A stretch of 64,000 nucleotides of DNA from Enterobacter sp. Bisph1 (GTDB taxonomy: Bacteria > Pseudomonadota > Gammaproteobacteria > Enterobacterales > Enterobacteriaceae): positions 37,752-101,751 of the forward strand of contig NZ_JXAG01000025.1 in NCBI RefSeq assembly GCF_000814905.1. Direction: 5' to 3'. The position numbers were made by a program, and so were the translations under genes. Positions 46,414-56,356 of this stretch are shown here, in pieces (positions within the stretch are counted from its first letter, which is position 1; each line of letters opens with the position of its first letter). The notes beneath the pieces were generated by a model. It had not been told where the DNA came from. It saw nothing but the letters and a program-made list of their open reading frames with translations, and did not search any database.

Positions 46414-48237
46414 TTAGTCTTCTTTGGACCCGCGCATTGCGCGTTTACGGTCGTTTTCCGTCAGGTGACGTTTACGGATACGGATAGAGAGCGGCGTCAC
46501 TTCTACCAGTTCGTCGTCATCGATAAACTCCAGAGCCTGCTCCAGGGTCATCTTGATTGGCGGAACCAGAACCGTTGCTTCGTCCGTACCGGACGCACGC
46601 ATGTTGGTCAGTTTCTTACCGGTCAGGCAGTTTACCGTCAGGTCGTTAGAACGGCTGTGAATACCGATGATCTGGCCTTCATAGACTTCCGCACCGTGAC
46701 CGAGGAACAGCTTACCGCGATCCTGCAGACCGAACAGCGCAAACGCAACCGCTTTACCCTGACCGTTGGAGATCAGCACGCCGTTGTTACGCTGGCCCAC
46801 TTCGCCCGGACGAACGTCGTCGTAATGGCTGAAGGTGGAGTAAAGCAGACCGGTACCGGAGGTCATGGTCATGAACTCAGAACGGAAGCCGATCAGACCA
46901 CGGCTTGGGATCACGTAGTCGAGACGTACGCGGCCTTTACCGTCCGGATTCATGTTTTTCAGATCGCCTTTACGCTCGCCCAGTGCCTGCATGACAGAAC
47001 CCTGATGCTGCTCTTCGACGTCCAGCGTCACGTTTTCGAACGGCTCTTGTTTGCGGCCATCGATTTCGCGGAAGATAACTTTCGGACGGGAAACCGCCAT
47101 TTCGAAACCTTCACGACGCATGTTTTCGATCAATACGGACAGGTGCAGTTCACCACGGCCGGAAACGCGGAACGCATCAGCGTCTTCGGTCTCTTCAACG
47201 CGCAGCGCAACGTTGTGCACCAGCTCTTTGTTCAGGCGGTCGAGGATCTGACGTGAAGTCACGTACTTACCTTCTTTACCACAGAACGGCGAGGTGTTGA
47301 CGTTGAAGAACATGGTGACGGTCGGCTCATCAACAGACAGCGCCGGCAGCGCTTCCACATTCTGCGGATCGCAGATGGTGTCAGAGATGTTCAGCTCGCC
47401 AAGACCGGTGATGGCAATGATATCGCCCGCTTCCGCGAGGTCGCTATCAATACGCTCCAGGCCCAGGTGGGTCAGAACTTTACCGACTTTACCGTTGCGG
47501 GTTTTGCCTTCGCTATCAATGATAGTGACCTGCTGGTTCGGCTTAACTTTACCGCGTTTGATACGACCAATGCCGATTACACCAACGTAGTTGTTGTAGT
47601 CGAGCTGAGAGATCTGCATCTGGAAGGTGCCGTCGAGATCGACGTTCGGCGCCGGAACATGGTCAACAATCGCCTGGTACAGCGGGGTCATGTCTTCAGC
47701 CATGTCTTCGTGGTCCATACCCGCGATACCGTTCAGCGCAGAAGCGTAAACGATCGGGAAGTCCAGCTGTTCGTCGGTTGCGTCCAGGTTTACGAACAGG
47801 TCGAACACCTGATCGACAACCCAGTCCGGACGCGCGCCAGGACGGTCAACTTTGTTGATTACCACAATCGGTTTCAGGCCATGGGCAAATGCTTTTTTGG
47901 TCACGAAGCGCGTTTGCGGCATAGGGCCGTCAAATGCGTCAACCACCAGCAGCACGGAATCGACCATGGACATTACACGCTCAACTTCACCACCGAAGTC
48001 GGCGTGCCCTGGGGTATCAACGATGTTGATACGGTAATCATTCCATTTGATAGCGGTGTTTTTAGCGAGGATGGTAATCCCACGCTCTTTCTCCAAATCG
48101 TTGGAGTCCATCACACGCTCTTGAGTTTCAGCACGTTCGTCGAACGTACCGGATTGCTGCAGCAGCTTGTCAACCAGGGTGGTTTTACCATGGTCAACGT
48201 GAGCAATGATGGCGATGTTACGCAGATTTTCGATCAC
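46414..48237 (-). CDS. typA: Ribosome-associated GTPase TypA/BipA
   Basis: A 607-residue translational GTPase that helps 50S assembly, mainly in the cold. G domain motifs: [15 protein letters not shown], the effector [17 protein letters not shown] and [12 protein letters not shown]-like domains and the BipA C-terminal domain follow, ending in [10 protein letters not shown]. Length equals E. coli BipA. In E. coli K-12 the yihL-yihW genes lie between typA and yihX; here yihX is the direct neighbour. Confidence 0.97.
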   Translation of the reverse strand: MIENLRNIAIIAHVDHGKTTLVDKLLQQSGTFDERAETQERVMDSNDLEKERGITILAKNTAIKWNDYRINIVDTPGHADFGGEVERVMSMVDSVLLVVDAFDGPMPQTRFVTKKAFAHGLKPIVVINKVDRPGARPDWVVDQVFDLFVNLDATDEQLDFPIVYASALNGIAGMDHEDMAEDMTPLYQAIVDHVPAPNVDLDGTFQMQISQLDYNNYVGVIGIGRIKRGKVKPNQQVTIIDSEGKTRNGKVGKVLTHLGLERIDSDLAEAGDIIAITGLGELNISDTICDPQNVEALPALSVDEPTVTMFFNVNTSPFCGKEGKYVTSRQILDRLNKELVHNVALRVEETEDADAFRVSGRGELHLSVLIENMRREGFEMAVSRPKVIFREIDGRKQEPFENVTLDVEEQHQGSVMQALGERKGDLKNMNPDGKGRVRLDYVIPSRGLIGFRSEFMTMTSGTGLLYSTFSHYDDVRPGEVGQRNNGVLISNGQGKAVAFALFGLQDRGKLFLGHGAEVYEGQIIGIHSRSNDLTVNCLTGKKLTNMRASGTDEATVLVPPIKMTLEQALEFIDDDELVEVTPLSIRIRKRHLTENDRKRAMRGSKED

Positions 48238-48343
48238 AACTTTGCCTCAGGCATTAGAAATAGCGCGTTATTGTACACGTATTAATCGAAGGACTAAACA
48301 GGATCACAAACATCCTCCGCAAACAAGTATTGCAGAGTTCCTT

Positions 48344-48359
48344 TGTGATCGCTTTCACG
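48344..48359. promoter_or_regulatory. CRP site of glnAp1
   Basis: TGTGA, six bases, TCACG: one mismatch from consensus, in the typA-glnA spacer. CRP activates the sigma-70 promoter glnAp1 in E. coli. Confidence 0.8.
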
Positions 48360-48388
48360 GAGCTTTAAAAGGGGCATTTAACGAAAAT

Positions 48389-48404
48389 TGCACCAATATA
48401 GTGC
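48389..48404. promoter_or_regulatory. NtrC site 1 upstream of glnA
   Basis: TGCACCAATATAGTGC, a strong NtrC dyad. Its centre is 33 bp (three helical turns) from site 2. In E. coli this site and its partner form the glnA enhancer. Confidence 0.88.
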
Positions 48405-48421
48405 CCTGTGTTCACATAAAA

Positions 48422-48437
48422 GCACTATATTGGTGCA
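48422..48437. promoter_or_regulatory. NtrC site 2 upstream of glnA
   Basis: GCACTATATTGGTGCA, the exact reverse complement of site 1. Weaker TGCA-N-TGCA dyads follow at 48439-48456 and 48464-48479, matching the low-affinity governor sites of E. coli. Confidence 0.88.
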
Positions 48438-48509
48438 ATGCAACCATCATGGTGCAGCCCTTTTGCACTATGCCGTGCATGATAACGCCTTTTTGGTGAC
48501 ATTTAAAAG

Positions 48510-48526
48510 TTGGCATAGATTTCGCT
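48510..48526 (+). promoter_or_regulatory. Sigma-54 promoter glnAp2
   Basis: TTGGCATAGATTTCGCT has the invariant GG (48512-48513) and GC (48524-48525) at the required spacing of -24/-12 promoters. It lies about 75 bp downstream of the enhancer and 92 bp before the glnA start. Confidence 0.88.
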
Positions 48527-48617
48527 ACAACAATTATACGGCAACAGTGCCAGCTTTATATAGCACCAGAAGACCTCGTTACCACGACGACAATGACAAA
48601 TCCGGGAGAGTTTAAGT

Positions 48618-50027
48618 ATGTCCGCTGAACACGTTTTGACGATGCTGAATGAGCACGAAGTGAAGTTTGTCGATCTGCGCTTCACCGATACCAAAGGTAA
48701 AGAACAGCACGTCACTATCCCAGCCCATCAGGTAAATGCCGACTTCTTCGAAGAAGGTAAAATGTTTGATGGTTCTTCGATTGGCGGCTGGAAAGGCATC
48801 AACGAATCAGACATGGTGCTGATGCCGGACGCTTCTACCGCTGTCATTGACCCGTTCTACGAAGAGTCTACCCTGATTATCCGTTGCGATATCCTCGAAC
48901 CTGGCACCATGCAGGGCTACGATCGCGACCCGCGCTCCATCGCTAAACGCGCTGAAGAGTACCTGCGCTCCACCGGTCTGGCGGACACCGTTCTGTTTGG
49001 GCCAGAGCCAGAATTCTTCCTGTTCGACGACGTGCGTTTCGGTAGCTCTATCTCCGGTTCCAGCGTCGCTATCGACGATATCGAAGGCGCATGGAACACC
49101 ACCACCAAATACGAAGGTGGTAACAAAGGTCACCGTCCGGCAGTGAAAGGCGGTTACTTCCCGGTTCCGCCGGTCGATTCATCACAGGATCTGCGCTCTA
49201 CCATGTGTCTGGTGATGGAAGAGATGGGCCTGGTCGTTGAAGCTCACCACCACGAAGTGGCAACGGCGGGTCAGAACGAAGTGGCAACCCGCTTCAACAC
49301 CATGACCAAAAAAGCGGACGAAATTCAGATTTACAAATATGTCGTGCACAACGTGGCTCACCGCTTCGGTAAAACCGCGACCTTTATGCCAAAACCGATG
49401 TTTGGCGATAATGGTTCCGGTATGCACTGCCATATGTCTCTCTCCAAGAACGGCACTAACCTGTTCTCTGGCGACAAATACGCTGGCCTGTCTGAAATGG
49501 CGCTGTACTACATTGGCGGCGTAATCAAACACGCGAAAGCCATCAACGCCCTGTCTAACCCGACCACCAACTCCTACAAGCGTCTGGTCCCGGGTTACGA
49601 AGCGCCGGTTATGCTGGCTTACTCCGCACGTAACCGCTCTGCGTCCATCCGTATTCCGGTGGTAGCTTCTCCGAAAGCGCGTCGTATCGAAGTGCGTTTC
49701 CCGGATCCGGCGGCTAACCCGTACCTGTGCTTTGCCGCCCTGCTGATGGCCGGTCTGGATGGGATTAAAAACAAAATCCATCCGGGCGAAGCGATGGACA
49801 AAAACCTCTACGATCTGCCGGCTGAAGAAGCGAAAGAGATCCCGCAGGTTGCAGGCTCTCTGGAAGAAGCCCTCAACGCGCTCGACGCTGACCGCGAGTT
49901 CCTGACCGCCGGTGGCGTGTTCACCGATGACGCTATCGATGCTTACATCGCGCTGCGCCTTGAAGAGAACGACCGCGTGCGCATGACGCCGCACCCGGTA
50001 GAGTTTGAACTCTATTACAGCGTTTAA
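48618..50027 (+). CDS. glnA: Glutamine synthetase type I
   Basis: A 469-residue dodecameric enzyme that makes glutamine from glutamate, ammonia and ATP. It shows [25 protein letters not shown], the Mn-site [31 protein letters not shown], and the adenylylation Tyr in [15 protein letters not shown] near residue 398, so GlnE can modify it. First gene of glnA-glnL-glnG. Transcribed from a CRP-dependent and an NtrC/sigma-54 promoter, both visible upstream. Confidence 0.99.
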   Translation: MSAEHVLTMLNEHEVKFVDLRFTDTKGKEQHVTIPAHQVNADFFEEGKMFDGSSIGGWKGINESDMVLMPDASTAVIDPFYEESTLIIRCDILEPGTMQGYDRDPRSIAKRAEEYLRSTGLADTVLFGPEPEFFLFDDVRFGSSISGSSVAIDDIEGAWNTTTKYEGGNKGHRPAVKGGYFPVPPVDSSQDLRSTMCLVMEEMGLVVEAHHHEVATAGQNEVATRFNTMTKKADEIQIYKYVVHNVAHRFGKTATFMPKPMFGDNGSGMHCHMSLSKNGTNLFSGDKYAGLSEMALYYIGGVIKHAKAINALSNPTTNSYKRLVPGYEAPVMLAYSARNRSASIRIPVVASPKARRIEVRFPDPAANPYLCFAALLMAGLDGIKNKIHPGEAMDKNLYDLPAEEAKEIPQVAGSLEEALNALDADREFLTAGGVFTDDAIDAYIALRLEENDRVRMTPHPVEFELYYSV

Positions 50028-50205
50028 TTTTTATACTCGGCGAATTTCTTGTTGTAGCAAGGCAGCAACGGAGTGAATCCCCGGCAGCACAGGTTAACTA
50101 TGTGACCGGGGTGAGCGAAGGCTGCCAGCGCCGCTACAGCAGGAAATACGTTTGAAATTTTTGTTGCCGTGGAAATTTTAGCCCATCTCTGGATGGGCTT
50201 TTTTC
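50028..50205 (+). ncRNA. glnZ: glnA 3' UTR, candidate GlnZ small RNA
   Basis: The glnA 3' UTR ends in an intrinsic terminator and gives rise to the Hfq-binding sRNA GlnZ in E. coli and Salmonella. Here the 3' UTR holds a long imperfect stem-loop (about 50044-50147): GTTGTAGC with GCTACAGC, GGCAGC with GCTGCC, and an inner ATCCCCGG with CCGGGG. Processing ends cannot be seen, and the sequence outside the terminator may differ from that of E. coli. Confidence 0.45.
50180..50205 (+). terminator. glnA intrinsic terminator
   Basis: Stem AGCCCATC/GATGGGCT (50180-50187 with 50192-50199), TCTG loop, six further T. It separates most glnA transcripts from glnLG. Confidence 0.9.
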
Positions 50206-50254
50206 TCCACCAACAACCTGATCTCACGCGCTTTTTATCGATAAGTCACTATAA

Positions 50255-50271
50255 TGCACTAAATTGGTGCA
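50255..50271. promoter_or_regulatory. NtrC site at the glnL promoter
   Basis: TGCACTAAATTGGTGCA, a single NtrC dyad 20 bp before glnL. NtrC represses glnLp in E. coli from such a site. Confidence 0.82.
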
Positions 50272-50291
50272 CACCTCCGGGAGACTGCTAA

Positions 50292-51341
50292 ATGGCAAGT
50301 GGCGTGCTGCCCGATGCTGGGCAGATCCTCAATTCTTTGATCAACAGCATTTTGCTGGTTGATGACGACCTGGCGGTACATTACGCCAACCCTGCGGCAC
50401 AGCAGCTGCTGGCGCAAAGTTCACGCAAGCTATTCGGTACACCGCTTCCCGACCTGCTGAGTTACTTTTCATTGAATATCGGTTTGATGCAGGAAAGTCT
50501 GCATGCCGGTCAGGGATTTACCGATAACGAAGTGACGCTGGTCATCGACGGACGCTCGCATATTCTCTCCCTGACGGCGCAACGGCTGCCGGACGGGATG
50601 ATTTTGCTGGAAATGGCGCCGATGGATAACCAGCGCCGTCTTAGCCAGGAGCAGCTTCAACATGCGCAGCAAGTGGCGGCGCGCGATCTGGTACGCGGTC
50701 TGGCTCATGAAATTAAAAACCCGCTCGGCGGTTTACGCGGCGCGGCGCAGCTGTTGAGCAAAGCCTTACCCGATCCCTCCCTGCTGGAATATACCCGGGT
50801 GATCATTGAACAGGCCGACCGCCTGCGCAATCTGGTGGATAGGCTGCTCGGACCGCAGCAACCGGGGATGCATGTTACCGAAAGCATCCACAAAGTTGCC
50901 GAACGCGTGGTGAAACTGGTGTCGATGGAGCTGCCGGCGAACGTCACCTTAACCCGTGACTATGATCCGAGTTTGCCGGAACTTGCTCACGATCCCGACC
51001 AAATCGAGCAGGTTTTACTGAATATTGTGCGTAACGCGCTGCAGGCGCTGGGGCCGCAAGGGGGCGAGATTGTTCTGCGTACCCGTACCGCCTTCCAGCT
51101 AACCCTGCATGGCGTGCGCTATCGCCTCGCGGCGAGAATAGATGTGGAAGATAACGGTCCGGGAATTCCTTCAAATCTGCAGGATACGTTGTTCTATCCG
51201 ATGGTAAGCGGGCGCGAAGGCGGCACCGGACTTGGGCTGTCTATCGCCCGTAGTTTGATCGATCAGCATTCGGGCAAAATTGAATTTACCAGTTGGCCAG
51301 GCCATACCGAATTCTCGGTATTCCTGCCTATTCGGAAGTAG
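50292..51341 (+). CDS. glnL: Nitrogen sensor kinase NtrB
   Basis: A 349-residue cytoplasmic kinase/phosphatase of NtrC, controlled by the PII protein. An N-terminal PAS domain (about 12-110) is followed by the H box [15 protein letters not shown] with His139, then N box [17 protein letters not shown] and [13 protein letters not shown]. Length equals E. coli NtrB. It lies 8 bp before glnG. Confidence 0.98.
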   Translation: MASGVLPDAGQILNSLINSILLVDDDLAVHYANPAAQQLLAQSSRKLFGTPLPDLLSYFSLNIGLMQESLHAGQGFTDNEVTLVIDGRSHILSLTAQRLPDGMILLEMAPMDNQRRLSQEQLQHAQQVAARDLVRGLAHEIKNPLGGLRGAAQLLSKALPDPSLLEYTRVIIEQADRLRNLVDRLLGPQQPGMHVTESIHKVAERVVKLVSMELPANVTLTRDYDPSLPELAHDPDQIEQVLLNIVRNALQALGPQGGEIVLRTRTAFQLTLHGVRYRLAARIDVEDNGPGIPSNLQDTLFYPMVSGREGGTGLGLSIARSLIDQHSGKIEFTSWPGHTEFSVFLPIRK

Positions 51342-51349
51342 AGGTGTTT

Positions 51350-52759
51350 ATGCAACGAGGGATAGTCTGGATCGTTGATGACGATAGCTCCATCCGTTGG
51401 GTGCTTGAACGCGCACTCACCGGGGCAGGCTTAAGTTGTACGACGTTTGAAAGTGCCAATGAGGTGCTTGATGCACTCACCACCAAAACGCCGGATGTAC
51501 TGCTTTCGGATATTCGTATGCCGGGGATGGATGGGCTGGCACTGCTGAAACAGATTAAGCAGCGCCATCCGATGTTGCCGGTGATCATTATGACCGCGCA
51601 CTCGGATCTCGACGCGGCGGTCAGCGCTTATCAACAAGGGGCATTTGATTATCTGCCTAAACCCTTTGATATCGATGAAGCCGTGGCGCTAGTTGAACGG
51701 GCCATTAGCCACTATCAGGAGCAGCAGCAGCCGCGCAATGTGCAGGTCAGCGGGCCAACGACGGACATTATTGGCGAAGCGCCTGCGATGCAGGATGTAT
51801 TTCGCATTATCGGCCGACTGTCGCGCTCGTCCATTAGCGTGTTGATTAACGGTGAATCGGGAACCGGTAAAGAACTGGTCGCTCACGCCCTGCATCGCCA
51901 CAGCCCGCGGGTTAAAGCACCGTTTATTGCCCTCAATATGGCGGCCATTCCGAAAGACCTGATTGAGTCGGAACTGTTTGGTCATGAAAAAGGAGCCTTT
52001 ACCGGCGCGAATACTATCCGTCAGGGGCGCTTTGAACAGGCCGATGGCGGGACGCTGTTTCTTGATGAAATTGGCGATATGCCGCTGGATGTGCAGACGC
52101 GTTTGCTGCGCGTGCTGGCCGATGGACAATTCTATCGGGTTGGCGGCTATGCACCGGTCAAAGTCGACGTGCGTATTATCGCCGCCACCCACCAGAACCT
52201 TGAAGTGCGCGTTCAGGAGGGGAAATTCCGTGAGGATCTGTTCCATCGTCTGAACGTGATTCGCGTCCATCTGCCGCCGTTGCGCGAGCGGCGGGAAGAT
52301 ATCCCGCGCCTGGCGCGCCACTTTTTACACGTTGCCGCACGCGAACTGGGTGTCGAAACGAAACAGCTGCACCCGGAAACCGAAGCGGCGTTAACGCGGC
52401 TGGCCTGGCCAGGCAACGTTCGCCAGCTGGAAAATACCTGCCGCTGGTTAACGGTGATGGCCGCTGGTCAGGAAGTATTAATTCAGGATTTGCCCGCTGA
52501 ACTGTTTGAAACCAGCGTCCCGGATAGCCCGTCGCAGAGCCTGCCGGACAGCTGGGCGACGCTGCTGGCGCAGTGGGCGGATCGCGCCTTGCGTTCCGGT
52601 CATCAAAACCTGCTTTCCGAAGCGCAACCCGAAATGGAACGCACCTTACTGACGACGGCGCTGCGCCATACGCAGGGCCATAAACAGGAAGCCGCGCGCC
52701 TGCTAGGCTGGGGGCGTAACACCCTGACGCGTAAGCTGAAAGAACTGGGAATGGAATGA
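51350..52759 (+). CDS. glnG: Nitrogen regulator NtrC (sigma-54 activator)
   Basis: A 469-residue enhancer-binding protein. Receiver domain with Asp54 in [15 protein letters not shown]+ domain with Walker A GESGTGKE, the sigma-54 contact loop [15 protein letters not shown] and Walker [14 protein letters not shown]-terminal Fis-type helix-turn-helix [24 protein letters not shown]. The ATG at 51350 follows GAGGTG and gives the E. coli length; the ORF could be read 19 codons further back into glnL. Confidence 0.98.
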   Translation: MQRGIVWIVDDDSSIRWVLERALTGAGLSCTTFESANEVLDALTTKTPDVLLSDIRMPGMDGLALLKQIKQRHPMLPVIIMTAHSDLDAAVSAYQQGAFDYLPKPFDIDEAVALVERAISHYQEQQQPRNVQVSGPTTDIIGEAPAMQDVFRIIGRLSRSSISVLINGESGTGKELVAHALHRHSPRVKAPFIALNMAAIPKDLIESELFGHEKGAFTGANTIRQGRFEQADGGTLFLDEIGDMPLDVQTRLLRVLADGQFYRVGGYAPVKVDVRIIAATHQNLEVRVQEGKFREDLFHRLNVIRVHLPPLRERREDIPRLARHFLHVAARELGVETKQLHPETEAALTRLAWPGNVRQLENTCRWLTVMAAGQEVLIQDLPAELFETSVPDSPSQSLPDSWATLLAQWADRALRSGHQNLLSEAQPEMERTLLTTALRHTQGHKQEAARLLGWGRNTLTRKLKELGME

Positions 52760-52868
52760 CGCGCGCACAAAATGTAAAAAATGATGCCTAATCGCAAATT
52801 GATGCTATTTTGCGCTTTACTGTTGCCAACAGTGACGTATGATCTTGCCCGTTTATCGGGGGGTCATC

Positions 52869-52991
52869 ATGCTGGAATCATTAATTAATGTGGTCACGGC
52901 AGGCGTCGAAGCTGGCGCGTCTGCAAGTCACACACCACAAACGGCCATTGCCGCCGTTCTGTGCGCCGCGTTGGTTGGGCTGTTTAGCTAA
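52869..52991 (+). CDS. yshB: Small membrane protein YshB
   Basis: A 40-residue protein that starts MLESLINVVTAGVEAGASAS and ends AAVLCAALVGLFS, with a C-terminal hydrophobic helix. It matches E. coli YshB (36 residues, between glnG and hemN) in both ends and place, with a four-residue insertion in the middle. E. coli YshB is a membrane-associated small protein, and in Salmonella it has been linked to intracellular growth. A GGGGGTC stretch lies upstream but is not an ideal Shine-Dalgarno. Confidence 0.88.
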   Translation: MLESLINVVTAGVEAGASASHTPQTAIAAVLCAALVGLFS

Positions 52992-53009
52992 ACATCGCGT
53001 TACGCTGCG

Positions 53010-53049
53010 TGTATCAGGCCTGCAGAATCTCTTTTGCAGGCCTGATACA
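53010..53049. other. 15-bp perfect stem-loop between yshB and hemN
   Basis: TGTATCAGGCCTGCA (53010-53024) and its perfect complement (53035-53049) enclose a 10-nt loop. No T run follows on either strand, so it is not a standard intrinsic terminator, though it separates convergent genes and could protect both 3' ends. Confidence 0.7.
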
Positions 53050-53051
53050 TG

Positions 53052-54425
53052 TCAGATAACCCGTGAGAACTGCTGCAAACGCGCCTTGCGCCGCAGATAG
53101 GCATCGAAACACATGCAGATATTGCGGATCAGCAAACGCCCTTTTGCCGTCACCTGTAATCCGGTCCCGTTCATCGTGACCAGCCCGTCCTCCACCAGCG
53201 GCGCTAACAGGCGCAAATCCTCAGCAAAATAGTCGTGGAAATCGAGATCCCAGGCGCGTTCGATCCCGGCAAACTCCAGGCGGAAGTTGCAAATCAGCCC
53301 CTTAATCACATCGCGACGAATACAATCATCGCGCGTTAAGGCGATACCGCGCCACAGCGCATTTCCCTGCTCATCCACCTGCTGATAATAGAGTTTGAGC
53401 TCTTTCTGGTTTTGCGCGTAGCTGTCGCCAAGCATGCTGATGGCGGAAACGCCGAGCCCCAGTAGATCGCTGTCGCCCTGGGTGGTGTAACCCTGGAAAT
53501 TACGGTGCAGCACGCCCTCTCGTTGGGCAATAGCCAGTTCGTCGTCCGGGCGGGCAAAGTGATCCATTCCGATAAACTGATAACCGGAACCGGTCAGCGA
53601 GGCGATGGTCTGCTGCAAAATATCGAGCTTCTGCTGCGCCGTCGGCAAATCAGCGTCTTTGATTTTGCGCTGGGCGGCGAACAACGTCGGCAGATGGGCG
53701 TAGTTAAACACGCTCAGGCGATCCGGGCTCAGGGCTGCTACCCGCTGTAAGGTAAAGGCGAAACTTTCCGGCGTCTGTTTAGGCAAGCCATAAATCAGGT
53801 CGATGTTGGTCGAGGTAAAACCGATATCGCGGGCATGATTGAGCAGGGCGAAGATAAATTCTTCATCCTGCTCGCGGTTGACCAGACGCTGAACCTCTTT
53901 ATTGAAATCCTGCACGCCCATGCTGAGGCGATTAAAGCCTTCATGGCGCAGATGGTCGAGCACATCGAGTTCAATTTCGCGCGGATCCACTTCAATGGAG
54001 ATCTCTGCATCGGTATTGAAAGCGAAATGGCCGCGCAGCAGCGCCATCAGGCGGCTGATTTGCGCTTTATTCAGGTAGGTTGGCGTCCCGCCGCCCCAGT
54101 GCAGCTGGCTGACATGGCGGCCTGCAAACAGCGGCGCGCGGTGAATTATCTCTTGTTCCAGCGCATCCAGATACTGATCGGCCTTATGCTGCTGGCGGGT
54201 GACAATCTTATTGCAGCCGCAAAAATAGCAGAGCTTATGGCAAAAGGGGATATGCACATACAGCGAGAGCGGCCGCTCAGGATAGCGCGCTACGGCCTGG
54301 CGAAAATCTTCTTCACCATAGGCGTCGGAAAACTCCAGCGCGGTGGGATAGGAGGTATAACGCGGCCCGGAATAGTTATATTTCTGGATCAGGGCCAGAT
54401 CCCAGTCGATGACTTGCTCAGACAT
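53052..54425 (-). CDS. hemN: Oxygen-independent coproporphyrinogen III dehydrogenase
   Basis: A 457-residue radical SAM enzyme of anaerobic haem synthesis. The 4Fe-4S/SAM motif is HIPFCHKLCYFCGCN (Cys62, 66, 69), followed by HWGGGTPTYL and the GVQDFNKEVQ and IDLIYGLPKQTPE segments. Length equals E. coli HemN. Its Shine-Dalgarno AAGGAG is the last codons of a small upstream ORF. Confidence 0.98.
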   Translation of the reverse strand: MSEQVIDWDLALIQKYNYSGPRYTSYPTALEFSDAYGEEDFRQAVARYPERPLSLYVHIPFCHKLCYFCGCNKIVTRQQHKADQYLDALEQEIIHRAPLFAGRHVSQLHWGGGTPTYLNKAQISRLMALLRGHFAFNTDAEISIEVDPREIELDVLDHLRHEGFNRLSMGVQDFNKEVQRLVNREQDEEFIFALLNHARDIGFTSTNIDLIYGLPKQTPESFAFTLQRVAALSPDRLSVFNYAHLPTLFAAQRKIKDADLPTAQQKLDILQQTIASLTGSGYQFIGMDHFARPDDELAIAQREGVLHRNFQGYTTQGDSDLLGLGVSAISMLGDSYAQNQKELKLYYQQVDEQGNALWRGIALTRDDCIRRDVIKGLICNFRLEFAGIERAWDLDFHDYFAEDLRLLAPLVEDGLVTMNGTGLQVTAKGRLLIRNICMCFDAYLRRKARLQQFSRVI

Positions 54426-54428
54426 TGC

Positions 54429-54602
54429 TTACTCCTTCCGATGACGCCGCTGGCGATTCCGGCGGCCTGGCCTGACCTCGTTTCGGGTCATAAGCCGGTT
54501 GCGCAGCCACACTTTGCGCCGCGACAACCGCTGTAGTTTAACGAATAACCACACCAGATAACATATAACCGGAAGGGTTATAAGCAGGACGGGAAGCCCC
54601 AT
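54429..54602 (-). CDS. Possible small single-span membrane protein upstream of hemN
   Basis: A 57-codon ORF, too short for ordinary ORF screens, fills the gap between yihI and hemN. It begins MGLPVLLITLPVICYLVWLF, one predicted membrane helix, and ends in a strongly basic tail rich in Arg and His (RPGRRNRQRRHRKE). It starts 9 bp after the yihI stop, without a clear Shine-Dalgarno, and stops 3 bp before the hemN ATG. Its last codons form the hemN Shine-Dalgarno. Translation is plausible through coupling but unproven. Confidence 0.45.
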   Translation of the reverse strand: MGLPVLLITLPVICYLVWLFVKLQRLSRRKVWLRNRLMTRNEVRPGRRNRQRRHRKE

Positions 54603-54611
54603 AGGAAAGTA

Positions 54612-55115
54612 TTAGTTACCGCCCTTCAGCAGACGCATCATATCTTCTTTGCCTTCTTCTTCCTCTTCTTCGTCGTCATCGTAAGAGAGTCCGAGTTTCT
54701 GCATCAGTTCATCAATGCGATCCAGTTTGGCATCGACCCAGGTCTGATCTTCGGCGCTTAAGGTTTCGCCCTCTTCCAGACGTTCCAGCAGCGCGTCCAG
54801 GCGCTCATCGGTTTCCAGCATTTCCAGCTCAGCCTGCGGTGAAAGCATAGGTTTCTCGCTCTTAGGTTTGTGCTGCTTGTTGACCGGTGTGTCGGTGACA
54901 CCCAGCGGGATCGGTTTTTTACTGCCAATTCGCGGATCTTTTTGCTGTTTGCCCCTGCCGGAGCCAGACGCGTCGCCGCCACCGTTCGCACGGCTGCCTG
55001 ATACGTTACCGCGGTGCTTTTTATCACGCTTGCGATCGCGGCCTTCCTGGTTCAGCTCTTCACGGGTTTTACGCTGTATTTTACCGCGCGGGTTGGTAGA
55101 CGGTTTTTTCATCAT
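54612..55115 (-). CDS. yihI: Der GTPase activator YihI
   Basis: A 167-residue, highly charged protein that stimulates GTP hydrolysis by the ribosome-assembly GTPase Der. A basic, disordered N-terminal half ([19 protein letters not shown]) is followed by the conserved core [33 protein letters not shown] and an acidic DDDEEEEEE tail, ending MMRLLKGGN. It could start at either of two adjacent ATGs. It is upstream of hemN and shares its strand with csrC. Confidence 0.93.
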   Translation of the reverse strand: MMKKPSTNPRGKIQRKTREELNQEGRDRKRDKKHRGNVSGSRANGGGDASGSGRGKQQKDPRIGSKKPIPLGVTDTPVNKQHKPKSEKPMLSPQAELEMLETDERLDALLERLEEGETLSAEDQTWVDAKLDRIDELMQKLGLSYDDDEEEEEEGKEDMMRLLKGGN

Positions 55116-55179
55116 CGTTGTCTTAGGTCGTTTTTCATCAGTATAGAATTGCGGCGGAATCTAGCAGAAAGCAAGCAAA

Positions 55180-55413
55180 GAAAAAAGGCGACAGTGCAAA
55201 CTGTCGCCTTTTTTCTTGACCCTTTACCCATAACGGGTTTTACGTTCCGTGTCCGCTATCAACGTGCCCTGTTTTTCCGTTAGCGAAAACGCTCCCTGTT
55301 ATGCATCCTTTTCCTTGTTAAACGTCTCTGACGTTTTGCTCCGGTCTTCGCCTCCTGGCGCTCCTGACCCCTCAGTCCGTGAGTTATCCTTCCTAACCAG
55401 CATCCGGCCTTGG
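55180..55413 (-). ncRNA. csrC: CsrC small RNA (CsrA antagonist)
   Basis: The yihI-engB spacer carries, on the minus strand, about a dozen GGA motifs in hairpin-loop contexts (CAGGAGCGCCAGGAGGCGAA, ACGGAC, AAGGAAAAGGATG and others) and ends in a strong terminator, as in E. coli CsrC. CsrC binds many CsrA dimers and relieves CsrA repression of carbon storage and motility targets. The segment GGGTCAGGAGCGCCAGGAGG is what I recall from E. coli CsrC. The 3' end is clear; the 5' end is placed by alignment from memory and may be off by about ten bases. Confidence 0.85.
55181..55214 (-). terminator. CsrC intrinsic terminator
   Basis: A 15-bp stem (55181-55195 with 55200-55214) encloses a short GCAA loop; GGCGACAGT/ACTGTCGCC is its GC-rich part, and a T-rich tract follows on the minus strand. 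Confidence 0.92.
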
Positions 55414-55684
55414 TGAATCACTTTACCCTTCTGCGGCGAACTAACAAGCAGGAAAAGGACTAAAGTCAGCACTTTAAGATAATTCTATAATTATAACCCG
55501 TTGATTAACGATGTTTTAGCGCTTTTCAAACCTGCAATTCCTCTGAAATTTCTCATACTGTGAAGGGCCAATATCCTACAAAACAGGCGCTAATCACTTA
55601 CAGTAAAGTTACCGGCGAGAAAAACAGTCTTTTGCGTGGGTTCAGGTATAATCGCCGCATGCTTTGACGATGGAGACGACCATT
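55414..55684. other. Spacer between csrC and engB
   Basis: AT-rich stretches such as AATTCTATAATTATAACCC (about 55481-55499) should hold the csrC promoter, and 55600-55660 the engB promoter. I see no gene in it. Confidence 0.5.
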
Positions 55685-56311
55685 TTGACTACCTGGAATT
55701 ACCAACAGACGCATTTTGTCACCAGTGCGCCTGATATTCGCCACTTACCCGCCGACACCGGTATAGAAGTGGCTTTTGCGGGCCGCTCCAACGCAGGTAA
55801 ATCGAGCGCACTCAATACCTTAACCAACCAAAAAACCCTTGCGCGCACCTCGAAAACGCCGGGCCGTACGCAGCTTATCAACCTGTTTGAAGTCGCCGAA
55901 GGTAAACGCCTTGTCGACTTACCGGGCTACGGTTACGCGGAAGTGCCGGAAGAGATGAAAATCAAATGGCAGCGTGCGCTGGGTGAATACCTCGAAAAAC
56001 GTCAGTGCCTGCAAGGGCTGGTGGTGCTGATGGATATTCGCCATCCGTTGAAAGATCTCGATCAGCAAATGATCCTGTGGGCGGTTGAGAGCAATCTGCA
56101 GGTGCTGGTTCTGCTGACGAAAGCGGATAAGCTCGCCAGCGGTGCGCGTAAAGCGCAGCTGAATATGGTGCGTGAAGCGGTGCTCGCCTTTAATGGCGAA
56201 GTGCAGGTTGAAACCTTCTCGTCGTTGAAGAAACAGGGCGTGGACAAACTGCGTGAGAAGCTGGATGGCTGGTTTAATACCCTGCCGCCGGTCGAAGAGC
56301 CTGGCGAGTAA
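55685..56311 (+). CDS. engB: Ribosome biogenesis GTPase EngB/YihA
   Basis: A 208-residue GTPase needed for 50S assembly. G motifs: [12 protein letters not shown], the TPGRTQ switch, DLPGYGYAE and LTKADKL. The start is probably TTG 55685, preceded by GGAGACG, giving the usual [12 protein letters not shown]; an ATG at 55670 in frame is an alternative. In E. coli the gene is divergent from spf, whereas transcription here converges with spf on the opposite strand in the same relative order. Confidence 0.93.
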   Translation: MTTWNYQQTHFVTSAPDIRHLPADTGIEVAFAGRSNAGKSSALNTLTNQKTLARTSKTPGRTQLINLFEVAEGKRLVDLPGYGYAEVPEEMKIKWQRALGEYLEKRQCLQGLVVLMDIRHPLKDLDQQMILWAVESNLQVLVLLTKADKLASGARKAQLNMVREAVLAFNGEVQVETFSSLKKQGVDKLREKLDGWFNTLPPVEEPGE

Positions 56312-56356
56312 CCTGTAAGCGCGGCATGGGTCGCGCTTTTTTTTGGCTTCGCCCAA

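Noticed and set aside
46465..48285. Long plus-strand ORFs opposite typA
   Set aside because: They mirror the codon pattern of typA and show no independent start signals or recognisable domains.
53835..54536. 233-codon plus-strand ORF across the hemN-yihI gap
   Set aside because: Mostly antisense to hemN; no start signal and no domain. The opposite-strand 57-codon ORF is the better candidate in the gap.
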